Assembly: GCF_003337375.1 (NCBI RefSeq)
Contig: NZ_QPJD01000021.1
Span: forward strand, 1 to 64,000
Direction: 5' to 3'
Source of the DNA: Paenibacillus prosopidis
GTDB lineage: Bacteria; Bacillota; Bacilli; Paenibacillales; Paenibacillaceae
Length of the DNA: 64,000 nucleotides
Of the stretch, positions 1 through 8,291 are shown piece after piece. The position numbers and the translations under genes were made by a program. Under the pieces are notes generated by a model. That model saw nothing but the letters and a program-made list of their open reading frames with translations. It did no database searches and was not told where the DNA came from. Each line of letters begins with the position of its first letter. Positions within the stretch are counted from its first letter, which is position 1.

Positions 1-222
1 GCCCTATCGTCACCATTTTTTGATTTGAAACATGATTTTCACTACAAGAGTGCTATCTAAGTAATAAGCTTACCTACTTTTGAGACAACCCCTTTGTTTT
101 ATTTAATGGGCCGCTGGACGGATATTGTCGTGCAAAAGCAGGAATTTCAGCCATGTAAGTCGAATAAGGTATTCTTAGCCGCGAAGCTTAGTAAGATGCT
201 TTAAAGCTAGAATAGTATCCGT

Positions 223-316
223 AAACCTTAGTAGACGCTTACGAAGCAGGGTTGTATTCATAGACCTATGCTGACACTTACGAAGTAGGTTTGTAACCGC
301 AAGCCTTTAAGGGGGA
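223..316 (+). promoter_or_regulatory. 5' leader with two CTTACGAAG hairpin units
   Basis: Two related units lie just before the first gene, at 223-253 and 264-292. Each has the form AACCT...CTTACGAAG...AGG(G/T)TT and can fold into a hairpin: CTT-ACG-AAG at the tip and ACCT/AGGT at the base. The two CTTACGAAG cores start at 238 and 277. CCTTA at 226-230 could instead pair with TAAGG at 309-313, which overlaps the GGGGGAG ribosome site at 311-317. The same core recurs once more in the window, at 51737, directly before kduI. I infer a structured cis-acting leader; its class is not one I recognise. Confidence 0.45.
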
Positions 317-325
317 GAGTCGTCG

Positions 326-742
326 ATGAGTTTTTGCTGTGGAGCTAGTATGATCGGAACGAAGGGCACGCTGAAGCATTTCCGGACGCACATACATAAT
401 GTGCCTATCCTATTTTGTCCGGTATGTCACCGTGTTGACATCCATTACTTAATTGAAAACGAATATGAAATATTAGCCGAATATGCTCACGGCGACGGTG
501 CCGCAGAAGTTGATTTTGGGGAGTATGTGGAGCAAGAAGGAAAGGCGCTGCTTGAAAACTGCGTCAATAACGAGAATGAGGATCCTATGGATGTCGTTCA
601 CAGTCAAATCGATATGGCGCTTGACCTTCTCAGCTTTGCCAAGCAGATTGAGGATACGGAGTGGCAGCTTGTATTGAAAAAGCGCCTAGGCATGCTGAAT
701 AGCAGAAGAAATAAGCTGCGTCAGCGCCGTACTTCCGTTTAG
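326..742 (+). CDS. small CxxC (zinc-ribbon-like) hypothetical protein
   Basis: A 138-residue protein of unknown function. The N-terminus carries paired cysteines (Cys4-Cys5) and a CPVCH motif near residues 31-35, an arrangement that could bind zinc much like YgiT-type zinc-finger proteins. The rest is acidic, then helical, and ends in a basic tail (NSRRNKLRQRR). The ATG is supported by a GGGGGAG ribosome site eight bases upstream. A strong terminator follows and separates the gene from sigI, so it is probably monocistronic. The 5' leader with repeated hairpins suggests regulation at the RNA level. I cannot name a substrate or partner. Confidence 0.7.
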   Translation: MSFCCGASMIGTKGTLKHFRTHIHNVPILFCPVCHRVDIHYLIENEYEILAEYAHGDGAAEVDFGEYVEQEGKALLENCVNNENEDPMDVVHSQIDMALDLLSFAKQIEDTEWQLVLKKRLGMLNSRRNKLRQRRTSV

Positions 743-765
743 ATATTTAGGAATACGAAATGTGA

Positions 766-793
766 GCCTCCTTTTCGGAGGCTTTTCTTTTTT
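766..793 (+). terminator. intrinsic terminator between the CxxC gene and sigI
   Basis: GCCTCC (766-771) pairs with GGAGGC (777-782) around a five-base loop, followed by a T-rich run to 793. It shows that the open frame running back to 762 is not the true sigI start. Confidence 0.85.
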
Positions 794-820
794 GAATAAT
801 CTACAATGTTCCAATAAAGT

Positions 821-850
821 ACCCCCCAAAACCGGATATACAGAAACGAA
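821..850 (+). promoter_or_regulatory. SigI-type promoter of sigI-rsgI
   Basis: ACCCCC at 821-826 and CGAA at 847-850 match the -35 (ACCCCC) and -10 (CGAA) elements reported for Bacillus SigI promoters, with about 20 bases between them. The start codon at 876 follows. This implies that sigI transcribes its own operon. Confidence 0.6.
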
Positions 851-875
851 TCATACTAATAGTGAGGTGGAGCGG

Positions 876-1691
876 TTGTTACTTGTATTGTTCAAACGCT
901 TCCTGCGGAAACCAGTTTCCGCCGAGGCTGAGGAGTCTGAGCAAAAGCTTGCTCCCGAACAATGGGTTGCTCGCATTCGTCAAGGTGACGAGCTGTTGCG
1001 CGAGCAGTTCATAGCAGACTACAGACCTTATATTTTGAAAGTAACAAGTCGATTTTGCAAACGGTACATCGATCCAACCAGAGATGATGAATTCAGCGTG
1101 GCGCTGTCAGCTTTTAACGAAGCGATTAATCAGTATGCCAGTCATGCCGGAAAATCGTTCATCGGGTTCGCTGAAACCGTCATTCGCCGTCGGCTTATTG
1201 ATTATGTCCGAAAAGAACAAAGGCATTCACAGGTTGTTCCTTACAGCATGTTCGATTCAGAGGAGGAGGAGCAGCCGCAATATAATTCCGTTGAGACGAA
1301 GCAGGCGATGAATGCTTTCGAGGTTAAGCGGACGGAGGATGAGAGACGTCTTGAAATTGGAGAGCTGAATCAGGAGCTAGAACGATTTGGCATTACGTTT
1401 CTGGAGCTGGTCGAGCATTCACCTAAGCATACCGATTCCAGAAAGCTGTTGATCGGAATCGCTCGAACGCTCGTCGGCGAATCGGCGTTATTAGATACAC
1501 TGAAAGAAACGGGCAAGCTTCCTGTTAAGGAACTGACCGAGATGTGCGGTGTTTCCCGCAAAACAGTAGAACGGAATCGGAAATATATAATTGCAATCGC
1601 ACTTATTATTTCGGGTACATACCCTTTCATGCATGACTATTTAAGTATAGCGAATGATCAATTTGTAATGGATAAGGAGGCGAGCAAATGA
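876..1691 (+). CDS. sigI: RNA polymerase sigma factor SigI
   Basis: A sigma-70 family factor of the SigI type, 271 residues, near the usual length of about 250. The conserved region-2 part is visible (QGDELLREQFIADYRPYI and later FIGFAETVIRRRLIDYVRKE). A C-terminal helix-turn-helix follows (KELTEMCGVSRKTVERNRKY). I chose the TTG at 876 because GAGGTGG lies five bases before it; the longer frame from 762 begins inside a terminator. The 3' end overlaps rsgI by four bases, so the two are translationally coupled. In Bacillus, SigI answers heat and envelope stress; in clostridia, SigI paralogs sense polysaccharides. The upstream ACCCCC/CGAA motif suggests autoregulation. Confidence 0.9.
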   Translation: MLLVLFKRFLRKPVSAEAEESEQKLAPEQWVARIRQGDELLREQFIADYRPYILKVTSRFCKRYIDPTRDDEFSVALSAFNEAINQYASHAGKSFIGFAETVIRRRLIDYVRKEQRHSQVVPYSMFDSEEEEQPQYNSVETKQAMNAFEVKRTEDERRLEIGELNQELERFGITFLELVEHSPKHTDSRKLLIGIARTLVGESALLDTLKETGKLPVKELTEMCGVSRKTVERNRKYIIAIALIISGTYPFMHDYLSIANDQFVMDKEASK

Positions 1692-2941
1692 AACGTGGAG
1701 TCGTCATGAGCATTCATAAACAGCATGCTGTCGTAGTCACAGCGGACGGCCAATTTTTGCGAGCTTCTATTCAAGGAACACCGCAAATTGGTGAGGAAAT
1801 TACGTTCGAAGAAGAATATAAGACTTCACGTACGTTTAAACCTGCGTACTGGTACACCAGCGCCGCAGCAATTGTTTTGGTGCTGTTACTTCCTTTGTTG
1901 ATGATCGTTCAGCGTGACGCACATCCCGTTGTCGCCTACCTGAGCATGGATATTAATCCGAGCGTAGAAATTGGAGTAGACGGGAACGGGAAAGTGCGGG
2001 AGCTGCGCGCTTTGAACAATGACGGTCAGCTGATTATTAAAGGTCTTGTTTTCAAAGGGGTAAGCCTGGAGATTGTAGCCGCTTCTATTTTGGAGAGGGC
2101 CAAAGGCTCACACTATTTGGATACGCCGAACAAGGATATTTTCATAACGAGCGTGCTGCTTGACGACAGCGCTGCAAATAAGCTCGATTATGAGTCTATT
2201 TTGGCAGAAAAAGTCGATCAAGCGTTGAAGAGTCTGTTAGCTAAGCTCGCGGCAGAGGCGGTCAGCGCGAATGTCACTACCCTGACCATACCGAATGAAC
2301 TGCGCGAGGAAGCGGAAGCGAACGGTATATCCTCGGGTAAGATGGCCGTTTATCTTATGGCGAAAGAGGAAGGCTATAAGCTTGAAATAGATCAATTGAA
2401 ACAGCAATCGATCGATAAAGTAACAGAGCCGCTCGGAGGAGTTAAGACGATTGTAGACAACGCATCGGATACGAGCAAGGAAAAGCTGAAGGAGCTCGTT
2501 GTGCGCGAACAGAAGGAGAAAGCAAAACAGCAGAAGGACGAAAAGGAGTCCAGTTCAGCTAATCCGGCAGCAACTCCGAAAGCTAATAAACCAGTGAAGA
2601 CGGAGAAGCCAGTCATCAATGGAGAGGATAAAGCTGAAGAGACGGATAAGCCGGGCAAAAATGGGTCATGGGACAAAAAGACTACACCTTCTCCGGAAAG
2701 CTCGGACAAACCATCTGTAACAAGTAAGACAAAGGGAAATAAGAAGGACGACAATCGTAACAAAGATAATGATGGATCGGATGATGACGATAACGATAAC
2801 GATGATAAGGACGGCAAGGAAGAAGAAAATGATGATCATAAGAGCGACCGCAAAGACGACAGCGATGACGATATTGATAATCGGGACAATAAGCAGGACG
2901 ACAGCAGAAATCATGAATCGACTCGGAAAAAGGATGACTGA
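1688..2941 (+). CDS. rsgI: membrane anti-sigma factor RsgI
   Basis: Single-pass anti-sigma factor, 417 residues, expected to hold SigI at the membrane. The cytosolic RsgI N-terminal domain covers about residues 1-52, a transmembrane helix lies near 57-75, and the extracellular part follows. It contains the motif SMDINPSVEIG; in characterised RsgI proteins the Asn-Pro bond (here Asn90-Pro91) is cut by self-cleavage before regulated proteolysis. From about residue 280 the tail is low-complexity, rich in Asp, Lys, Asn and Ser, with no carbohydrate-binding module. AAGGAGG precedes the ATG, and the start overlaps the sigI stop. The acidic tail could bind cations or span the wall; that is a guess. 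Confidence 0.9.
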   Translation: MKRGVVMSIHKQHAVVVTADGQFLRASIQGTPQIGEEITFEEEYKTSRTFKPAYWYTSAAAIVLVLLLPLLMIVQRDAHPVVAYLSMDINPSVEIGVDGNGKVRELRALNNDGQLIIKGLVFKGVSLEIVAASILERAKGSHYLDTPNKDIFITSVLLDDSAANKLDYESILAEKVDQALKSLLAKLAAEAVSANVTTLTIPNELREEAEANGISSGKMAVYLMAKEEGYKLEIDQLKQQSIDKVTEPLGGVKTIVDNASDTSKEKLKELVVREQKEKAKQQKDEKESSSANPAATPKANKPVKTEKPVINGEDKAEETDKPGKNGSWDKKTTPSPESSDKPSVTSKTKGNKKDDNRNKDNDGSDDDDNDNDDKDGKEEENDDHKSDRKDDSDDDIDNRDNKQDDSRNHESTRKKDD

Positions 2942-3072
2942 AATGATGATGACAGCAGGGGGAATTGAAGCTAAGTCGCTATTGAAACATCCGTTTTATC
3001 GCTATGTGTGAGATAAGGACTGGAGTGGCAACGGTTTTCCGGGATGTCTTTTTGCCTATGTTTAACACATAA

Positions 3073-3119
3073 TTCGACAGGATTTCCGATTGACATCGAT
3101 TGTAAACTCCCCCTATGAT
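3073..3119 (+). promoter_or_regulatory. sigma-A promoter with Spo0A-box-like site before a sensor kinase
   Basis: TTGACA (3090-3095) and TATGAT (3114-3119) are 18 bases apart. TTCGACA at 3073-3079, just upstream of the -35, matches the inverse of the Spo0A box TGNCGAA. The short motif could occur by chance. Confidence 0.5.
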
Positions 3120-3166
3120 TAGTATTAACTGTAACGTTGTCCATAGATGTTGCCGGGGAGGAGTAC

Positions 3167-4540
3167 ATGATGCAGGCAATTAGAAAGCGCTATTTCCCGG
3201 CGCTTGCCGACTATATCCGAAGTGGTAAGGAAGCATCACTTTTTCATGCAAACGAGCTTGGCAAAGAGCTATACGGCATCAATCCCGAAGAAATAATTGC
3301 CGTACACGAGGAATGTATTCAGTCTTTAGTCGCGAATGTAGATTCGGAAGAGGCTGTAAGGCTATATAATCGGTCATTTGTTTTTTTAATGGAAATTATG
3401 GTAGCCTGTCGATTCCGTTTGCCGCCAGACATGTCGACCGAACAGAAGTTTACGGAAATGCGTGAAATGCTATTCCGTTCCAACCGTTCATTTGAAATGG
3501 TGAAAAACAAATATGAAAACGTATTGCAACACATGGACAGCGGGATTGCTTTGTTCGACAGCGATGGAATATTGTCGTTTATTAATGTGCAGATGGCCAA
3601 GCTGCTCGACATTCCTCGCAAAACGTTAATTGGATGTAATATCCGAGAAATATTAAGACATCCGCAGCTTACACGCAGCACGAAACGAACGGTGTTAAGA
3701 CTGTACAAGGAAATGTTCCTCATGCACAGCCGCTATTATGAATTTCAACACAAGGACGGGAAGCATCTGCTTGTGACCGTTACTTACGGTGATCAATTAG
3801 ACGGCGATTTCTTGTTTAGTGTGAAGGACGTATCGGAGTACAAGCAAATTGAACAAACCGCGCTGCAAAACGACAAGCTTGCGATGCTTGGTAAAATAGC
3901 TGCAGCTATTGCGCATGAAATTCGCAATCCTTTGACGAGTATTCGCGGCTTTATTCAATTGCTGCGCCCCTATTTGCTGGAAGTTGGAAAAGAGGAATAC
4001 GCGCGCATTATTTTGACGGAAATTGACCGGGCCAACGATATTATTTATGAGTTTCTAAATTCGTCAAAGCCGTCGGCACCGATGAAGCAATTGGTGTCGA
4101 TTGACAATTTGATCAAGGAAGCTGTCCTGTTGACCGAAAGCGAAGCGCTGATGAGGAACTGCGAGATTAAGGCGGAGTTTTATTGCTCGGATCTAGTGTC
4201 CATCGATGTAAAGCAAGTAAAGCAGGTTATATTGAATATTGTGAAAAATGCGCTTGATGCAATAGAAGATGTACAAGCCGAACGCAGAGGTCTAATCGAT
4301 ATCATTACGCGCAGCAATGGACAATACGCGGAAATTATTATTAAAGATAACGGCAAAGGGATGGATAAAGCGACGATGAGCCGATTGTTCGATCCATTCT
4401 TTACGACGAAGCAATCGGGTACGGGGCTTGGATTATCTGTTAGCTATCGCATCATACGGAATCATAATGGAACGATACGGGTAGACAGCCAAGCAGGTGT
4501 CGGAACGGAATTTATTATTTATTTGCCATTAGCTGAATAA
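3167..4540 (+). CDS. soluble PAS sensor histidine kinase (sporulation-kinase type)
   Basis: A 457-residue kinase with no membrane helix. The N-terminal helical domain (about residues 5-100) resembles the RsbU/RsbR N-terminal stress domain. A PAS domain follows (about 115-230), then HisKA with the phosphorylation motif IAHEIRNPLTSI and a HATPase domain with N-box NIVKNALDAI, DNGKGM and TGLGLS. GGGGAGGAG precedes the ATG at 3167; a second ATG at 3170 is equally usable. No response regulator is adjacent, as is normal for orphan kinases feeding the Spo0F/Spo0B/Spo0A phosphorelay. The Spo0A-like box upstream fits that idea. Its signal is unknown. A terminator follows directly. Confidence 0.88.
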   Translation: MMQAIRKRYFPALADYIRSGKEASLFHANELGKELYGINPEEIIAVHEECIQSLVANVDSEEAVRLYNRSFVFLMEIMVACRFRLPPDMSTEQKFTEMREMLFRSNRSFEMVKNKYENVLQHMDSGIALFDSDGILSFINVQMAKLLDIPRKTLIGCNIREILRHPQLTRSTKRTVLRLYKEMFLMHSRYYEFQHKDGKHLLVTVTYGDQLDGDFLFSVKDVSEYKQIEQTALQNDKLAMLGKIAAAIAHEIRNPLTSIRGFIQLLRPYLLEVGKEEYARIILTEIDRANDIIYEFLNSSKPSAPMKQLVSIDNLIKEAVLLTESEALMRNCEIKAEFYCSDLVSIDVKQVKQVILNIVKNALDAIEDVQAERRGLIDIITRSNGQYAEIIIKDNGKGMDKATMSRLFDPFFTTKQSGTGLGLSVSYRIIRNHNGTIRVDSQAGVGTEFIIYLPLAE

Positions 4541-4548
4541 AAGATTAG

Positions 4549-4578
4549 AATCGGGGTAAAACACCCCGATTTTTTTTA
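4549..4578 (+). terminator. intrinsic terminator
   Basis: AATCGGGGT (4549-4557) pairs with ACCCCGATT (4563-4571), followed by a T run. It ends the kinase transcript. Confidence 0.9.
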
Positions 4579-4653
4579 TTTACTTATACGGGAATAAGCT
4601 GGATAGGAGCATAAGACCGTTTTAGCTGGCTTACTGATGAAAGAGAGGTTTTT

Positions 4654-6180
4654 ATGATGAGCATTCAATTTACATACGGCGTTCGTTTGGCAGATGAAGC
4701 TTTGGCAGATGCGGTAATCCGCTTCGTAAGCAAATCAGAGCTTACGCGTGGAGAAGCGCTTCAACCAATCGTACAGCCGCAGATCGATGAGGCGCTTCGG
4801 ACTTTATTCGACAAAGGACAGTTCCAGGCGGAAGCGGAGCAAACGGAGGTCTTTGCTACCTTGGGACTCTACCCGGCATCACATATTGTTTTTGTCGGTT
4901 TGGAGCAAGAGGGCGGTGCGGACAGCCTGCGCAAAGCGGCGGCGGCAGCGGCGAAGGCGGTAAAAAAACTCCACGCCGGGTCCGTTCAAGTACTCCTTTC
5001 TGAAACGTTGCTGGGAGGGACAGTTGCAGCTGTAGGCACCGAACAAGCAGCACAAGCTTTAACAGAAGGTTTGCTGCTTGCGATTCATGTGCGCCAGCCG
5101 CTCAAACGCGAACAGAGTGAACGATTTGTGCTGAAGAATGTTGCTTTTGTGCCGCAAGGGGCTGCTGCAGCGGCTTCTGATGTAACTTTATGGGAGCAAG
5201 GGATAGAAAAAGGCAAGCTTTATGCTGAAGGAGTCAGCTTCGCGCGCGATCTGACTAACTTGCCTGGAAATGATCTTACCCCGGAACGGCTAGCTCATCA
5301 TGCAGAAGAGTTAGCCCGCGAGCTTGATTTGGAAATTGAGGTTATTGACGAGTGGAGTGCGGCAGAGCAGCGGATGGGCGGTTTGCTTGGCGTCGGCCAG
5401 GGCAGCATTAACCCGCCGCGAATGATCGTGATTCATTATAAAGGCGATCCTAAATCCGATGAGACTTGGGGATTGATCGGCAAAGGCATCACGTTTGATA
5501 CGGGCGGCATTTCGCTTAAGAGAGCGGAAGGCATGCAGGAAATGATCTCGGATATGGGCGGAGCGGCGGCTGTTCTAGGCGCCATTCGTGTTATCGGCGA
5601 GCTGAAGCCAGCCGTTAATGTTGTTGCCGTTATTCCGACTGCCGAGAATATGCCGTCCGACCGTGCGCTTAAACCCGGCGATGTTCTGCGTATGATGAGC
5701 GGACATACAGTTGAGGTAGTGAATACCGATGCAGAAGGCAGACTTGTGCTGGCGGACGGACTAACGACAGCAATCACCCGGGGTGCGACTAAACTGGTCG
5801 ATGTTGCCACATTGACGGGCGCTGTTGGTGTTGCGCTTGGCAGCGAGGCAACAGGCGCTGTGACGAATAATGACGCGCTGCTGAAGCAGGTGCTGAGCGC
5901 AGCTGAACGTACAGGCGAACGCATCTGGCAGCTTCCGGCTTATCCGGAGTATAAGAAGCTTATCAAGAGCGATGCGGCGGATTTGAAAAACAGCGGCGGC
6001 AGATATGCTGGAACGATAACCGGCGGGCTGTTCATTGGCCATTTTGCCGAGGGACTGCCCTGGGTGCATCTGGATATCGGTGGAACCGCCTGGCTCGAAT
6101 CGAGCAGGGGCTGGGAGCCGAAGGGCGCTACCGGTGTTATGGTAAGAACATTAGTTGAATTGGTCGTAAACCAAGCGTAA
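4654..6180 (+). CDS. pepA: leucyl aminopeptidase (M17 family)
   Basis: Cytosolic di-metal aminopeptidase that removes N-terminal residues from peptides, 508 residues, the normal M17 length. The N-terminal macro-like domain covers about 1-170 and the catalytic domain the rest. Family landmarks are the metal/substrate segment GKGITFDTGGISLK and the signature NTDAEGRLVLADGL. AGAGAGG lies before the ATG; a second ATG directly follows. The next gene starts 33 bases after the stop, so co-transcription with the DNA-repair gene is likely. Nothing looks disrupted. Confidence 0.93.
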   Translation: MMSIQFTYGVRLADEALADAVIRFVSKSELTRGEALQPIVQPQIDEALRTLFDKGQFQAEAEQTEVFATLGLYPASHIVFVGLEQEGGADSLRKAAAAAAKAVKKLHAGSVQVLLSETLLGGTVAAVGTEQAAQALTEGLLLAIHVRQPLKREQSERFVLKNVAFVPQGAAAAASDVTLWEQGIEKGKLYAEGVSFARDLTNLPGNDLTPERLAHHAEELARELDLEIEVIDEWSAAEQRMGGLLGVGQGSINPPRMIVIHYKGDPKSDETWGLIGKGITFDTGGISLKRAEGMQEMISDMGGAAAVLGAIRVIGELKPAVNVVAVIPTAENMPSDRALKPGDVLRMMSGHTVEVVNTDAEGRLVLADGLTTAITRGATKLVDVATLTGAVGVALGSEATGAVTNNDALLKQVLSAAERTGERIWQLPAYPEYKKLIKSDAADLKNSGGRYAGTITGGLFIGHFAEGLPWVHLDIGGTAWLESSRGWEPKGATGVMVRTLVELVVNQA

Positions 6181-6213
6181 TCAGTGGGGAGTTCAGATGA
6201 GGGGGACAAGCCA

Positions 6214-6921
6214 GTGACTTACGAAGAGGTTATGCGGCAATTAGAGCAGCTAGGCACGGAACAAACGAAAATGACGTTTATCCGGCATGGCGCTCTGGAG
6301 CCATTCTTCGGCGTGAAGGTCGGCGATTTGAAGAAGCTCGTTAAATTTGTTAAGAAGGATCAAGAGCTAGCTCTGAAGCTGTTTGACTCGGGAAATAGCG
6401 ACGCGATGTATTTGGCAGGTCTGAGCGTTAATCCGAAAACAGTAACAAAGGAAACGCTGCAGCACTGGGTAAAACAAGCGTATTGGTATATGATCGCTGA
6501 ATTTACGGTGGCCGGAGTTGCCGCCGAGAGCAGGTTTGCCCGTGAGCTGGCGATGGAGTGGATCGATTCCCCCGAGGAGATGGTCGCAACCTGCGGCTGG
6601 AGCACTTATGCGAATTTTGTTTCGATTATGCCGGACGAGCAGCTGGATTTGGACGAAATAAAAGCTTTGCTGAAGCGTGTGCAGGCTACCATTCATTCGG
6701 AGCGGAATCGTGTCCGTTATACGATGAACAGCTTTGTCATCACCATTGGTATTTACGTTAAGGAGCTGCAAGAGGAAGCAGAGGCCATCGCCGGGCATAT
6801 CGGAAAGGTGCATGTCGACGTAGGAAATACGGCGTGTAAAGTACCGCTGGCCATCGATTACATCGAGAAAGCAGTTGCAATGGGGAAGGCAGGCGTCAAG
6901 AAAAAGACTTGCATTTGCTAG
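6214..6921 (+). CDS. DNA alkylation repair protein (AlkD-like)
   Basis: A 235-residue all-helical HEAT-repeat protein of the DNA_alkylation family, related to AlkC/AlkD glycosylases that excise alkylated purines. Recognisable pieces are FFGVKVGDLKKLVK near the N-terminus, WYMIAEFTV and CGWSTYANF in the middle, and the lysine-rich end with two cysteines. I chose the GTG at 6214 because AGGGGG sits eight bases upstream; an in-frame GTG at 6184 has no ribosome site. It follows pepA closely on the same strand. Family members differ in activity and some lack glycosylase function, so the exact lesion is uncertain. Confidence 0.8.
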   Translation: MTYEEVMRQLEQLGTEQTKMTFIRHGALEPFFGVKVGDLKKLVKFVKKDQELALKLFDSGNSDAMYLAGLSVNPKTVTKETLQHWVKQAYWYMIAEFTVAGVAAESRFARELAMEWIDSPEEMVATCGWSTYANFVSIMPDEQLDLDEIKALLKRVQATIHSERNRVRYTMNSFVITIGIYVKELQEEAEAIAGHIGKVHVDVGNTACKVPLAIDYIEKAVAMGKAGVKKKTCIC

Positions 6922-6965
6922 TGAGTCCGGCTAAGACCGTGCGTGTGAAATGAGGGATGAATGCC

Positions 6966-7928
6966 GTGTATGCAACTGACCGAAGACAAAATGATTTGCT
7001 AGCCTATAATCCGCCAGCAACGATAGCGGCCGATGAGCTGGACCGGTACTGGAAAGGTGTTTTGAGCAGCTATGCTCAAAAGCCGCTGGACATAACGCGG
7101 GAGCAGCTGAAGTCACCTTTTCCTGCTTTACGGGTAGAACGGTTAACGTACAAAGGGAGTGATGATACGCCGATTCATGGCTTATTCCTCTTACCGCAGC
7201 AGCAAACCGCAGATGAGAAGCCGCCATGTATCATCATCTATCCCGGCTATACGGGAGATAAAGGCTTGCCGGAGCGATATGCGGCCTGGCTGCTGCTCGG
7301 TTATGCGGTCCTTGCTGTCGATGCGCGCGGCCAAAGCGGGGAAACCGGCAATTTATTGACGTGGGAAACCGGATCGGCAAAAGGCTGGGTTTCCCAAGGG
7401 ATCAGGCAGAAAGAAAATAGCTATTATCACGCCGTTACGATGGATGCGGTAAGGGCTGTTGATGCGGCTGCGATGCAGCCGGAGATAGAGGCTTCGCGCA
7501 TCGCCGTCTACGGAGGCAGTCAAGGCGGCGGACTGGCGCTATTAGCTGCTTCACTAAATCCGAAGGTAAGCGCGGTTATCGCTGACATCCCGAATATGTG
7601 CCATATGGATTACGGAATTATGCACTCTACAGGTTCTTTGACTGAAATTGCGCAATACGTCAAACGCTATCCGGAGCAGCTTAGCTCAGTTCTTGAAACC
7701 ATCGCCCACTTTGATCTATTGAATTTGGCTGATCGGATAAAAGCGCCCGTCCTTATGTCGGTTGGTTGGAAGGACACCGTTTGTCTGCCTGAAACGGTAT
7801 ACGCCGTTTATAACCGGATACGATCGCATAAGCAAATAAATGATTATCCATTCTCCGGGCATGAGGTAAGTGAGTATCAGACGAGAGCGGCAATCGAATT
7901 TTTGAAGGAAGCGTTCAAGCGGGCGTAG
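6966..7928 (+). CDS. acetyl xylan esterase / cephalosporin-C deacetylase family (CE7)
   Basis: A 320-residue alpha/beta hydrolase of carbohydrate esterase family 7, which removes acetyl groups from xylo-oligosaccharides and other small acetylated sugars. Family marks are DARGQSGETGN, the nucleophile elbow GGSQGGG (Ser in the centre), a GWKD segment carrying the acid, and SGHE near the C-terminus carrying the catalytic His. No signal peptide, so it acts in the cytosol. The GTG at 6966 lies nine bases after GAGGG; the ATG at 6957 directly abuts that site and is less likely. It fits the plant-sugar theme of the window. Confidence 0.82.
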   Translation: MYATDRRQNDLLAYNPPATIAADELDRYWKGVLSSYAQKPLDITREQLKSPFPALRVERLTYKGSDDTPIHGLFLLPQQQTADEKPPCIIIYPGYTGDKGLPERYAAWLLLGYAVLAVDARGQSGETGNLLTWETGSAKGWVSQGIRQKENSYYHAVTMDAVRAVDAAAMQPEIEASRIAVYGGSQGGGLALLAASLNPKVSAVIADIPNMCHMDYGIMHSTGSLTEIAQYVKRYPEQLSSVLETIAHFDLLNLADRIKAPVLMSVGWKDTVCLPETVYAVYNRIRSHKQINDYPFSGHEVSEYQTRAAIEFLKEAFKRA

Positions 7929-8121
7929 TGGAAGGTTTGAATGGGTTTCCGTTAATAGGGATATACTCATTATAGGACATGTGCAGAAGCTGGAACAATT
8001 GGTAACGTACGTTTGTGGCTGGTATGAGGTTGCGCGCTTGAGAACGATAATCTATGCTCAAAATGGATGATATCAATGCCTTAATGATTATGGATGGTAA
8101 TCGGTTAATATACTAAAATAT

Positions 8122-8175
8122 AAAGAAGCTGCGCAACTGCTGTTACTCAGCAATTGAACAGCTTCTTATTTTATT
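8122..8175 (+). terminator. long terminator hairpin in the 7929-8291 gap
   Basis: AAGAAGCTG (8123-8131) pairs with CAGCTTCTT (8159-8167), and an inner CAACTGCTG/CAGCAATTG stem with one mismatch continues it. A T-rich stretch follows, ending the esterase transcript. The rest of the gap (7929-8121 and 8176-8291) holds no gene I can support; the odhA promoter must lie there. Confidence 0.7.
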
Positions 8176-8291
8176 TAATGAAGGCTACTGTGATAGAGTT
8201 TTTTTACGAGGCAAGACGCGGGTATGTATGATGAAGTCCGCTATAGAAAATAATAGGATGGCAATGAATAGAGAGGGTGGAATTTTCTGCA

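Noticed and set aside
762-875. N-terminal extension of SigI starting at a GTG at 762
   Set aside because: It begins within a terminator hairpin and runs through the SigI-type promoter; the TTG at 876 has a proper ribosome site.
2392-2914. Antisense frames inside the rsgI tail
   Set aside because: They are low-complexity mirror translations of the Asp/Lys/Ser-rich repeat region and have no ribosome site.
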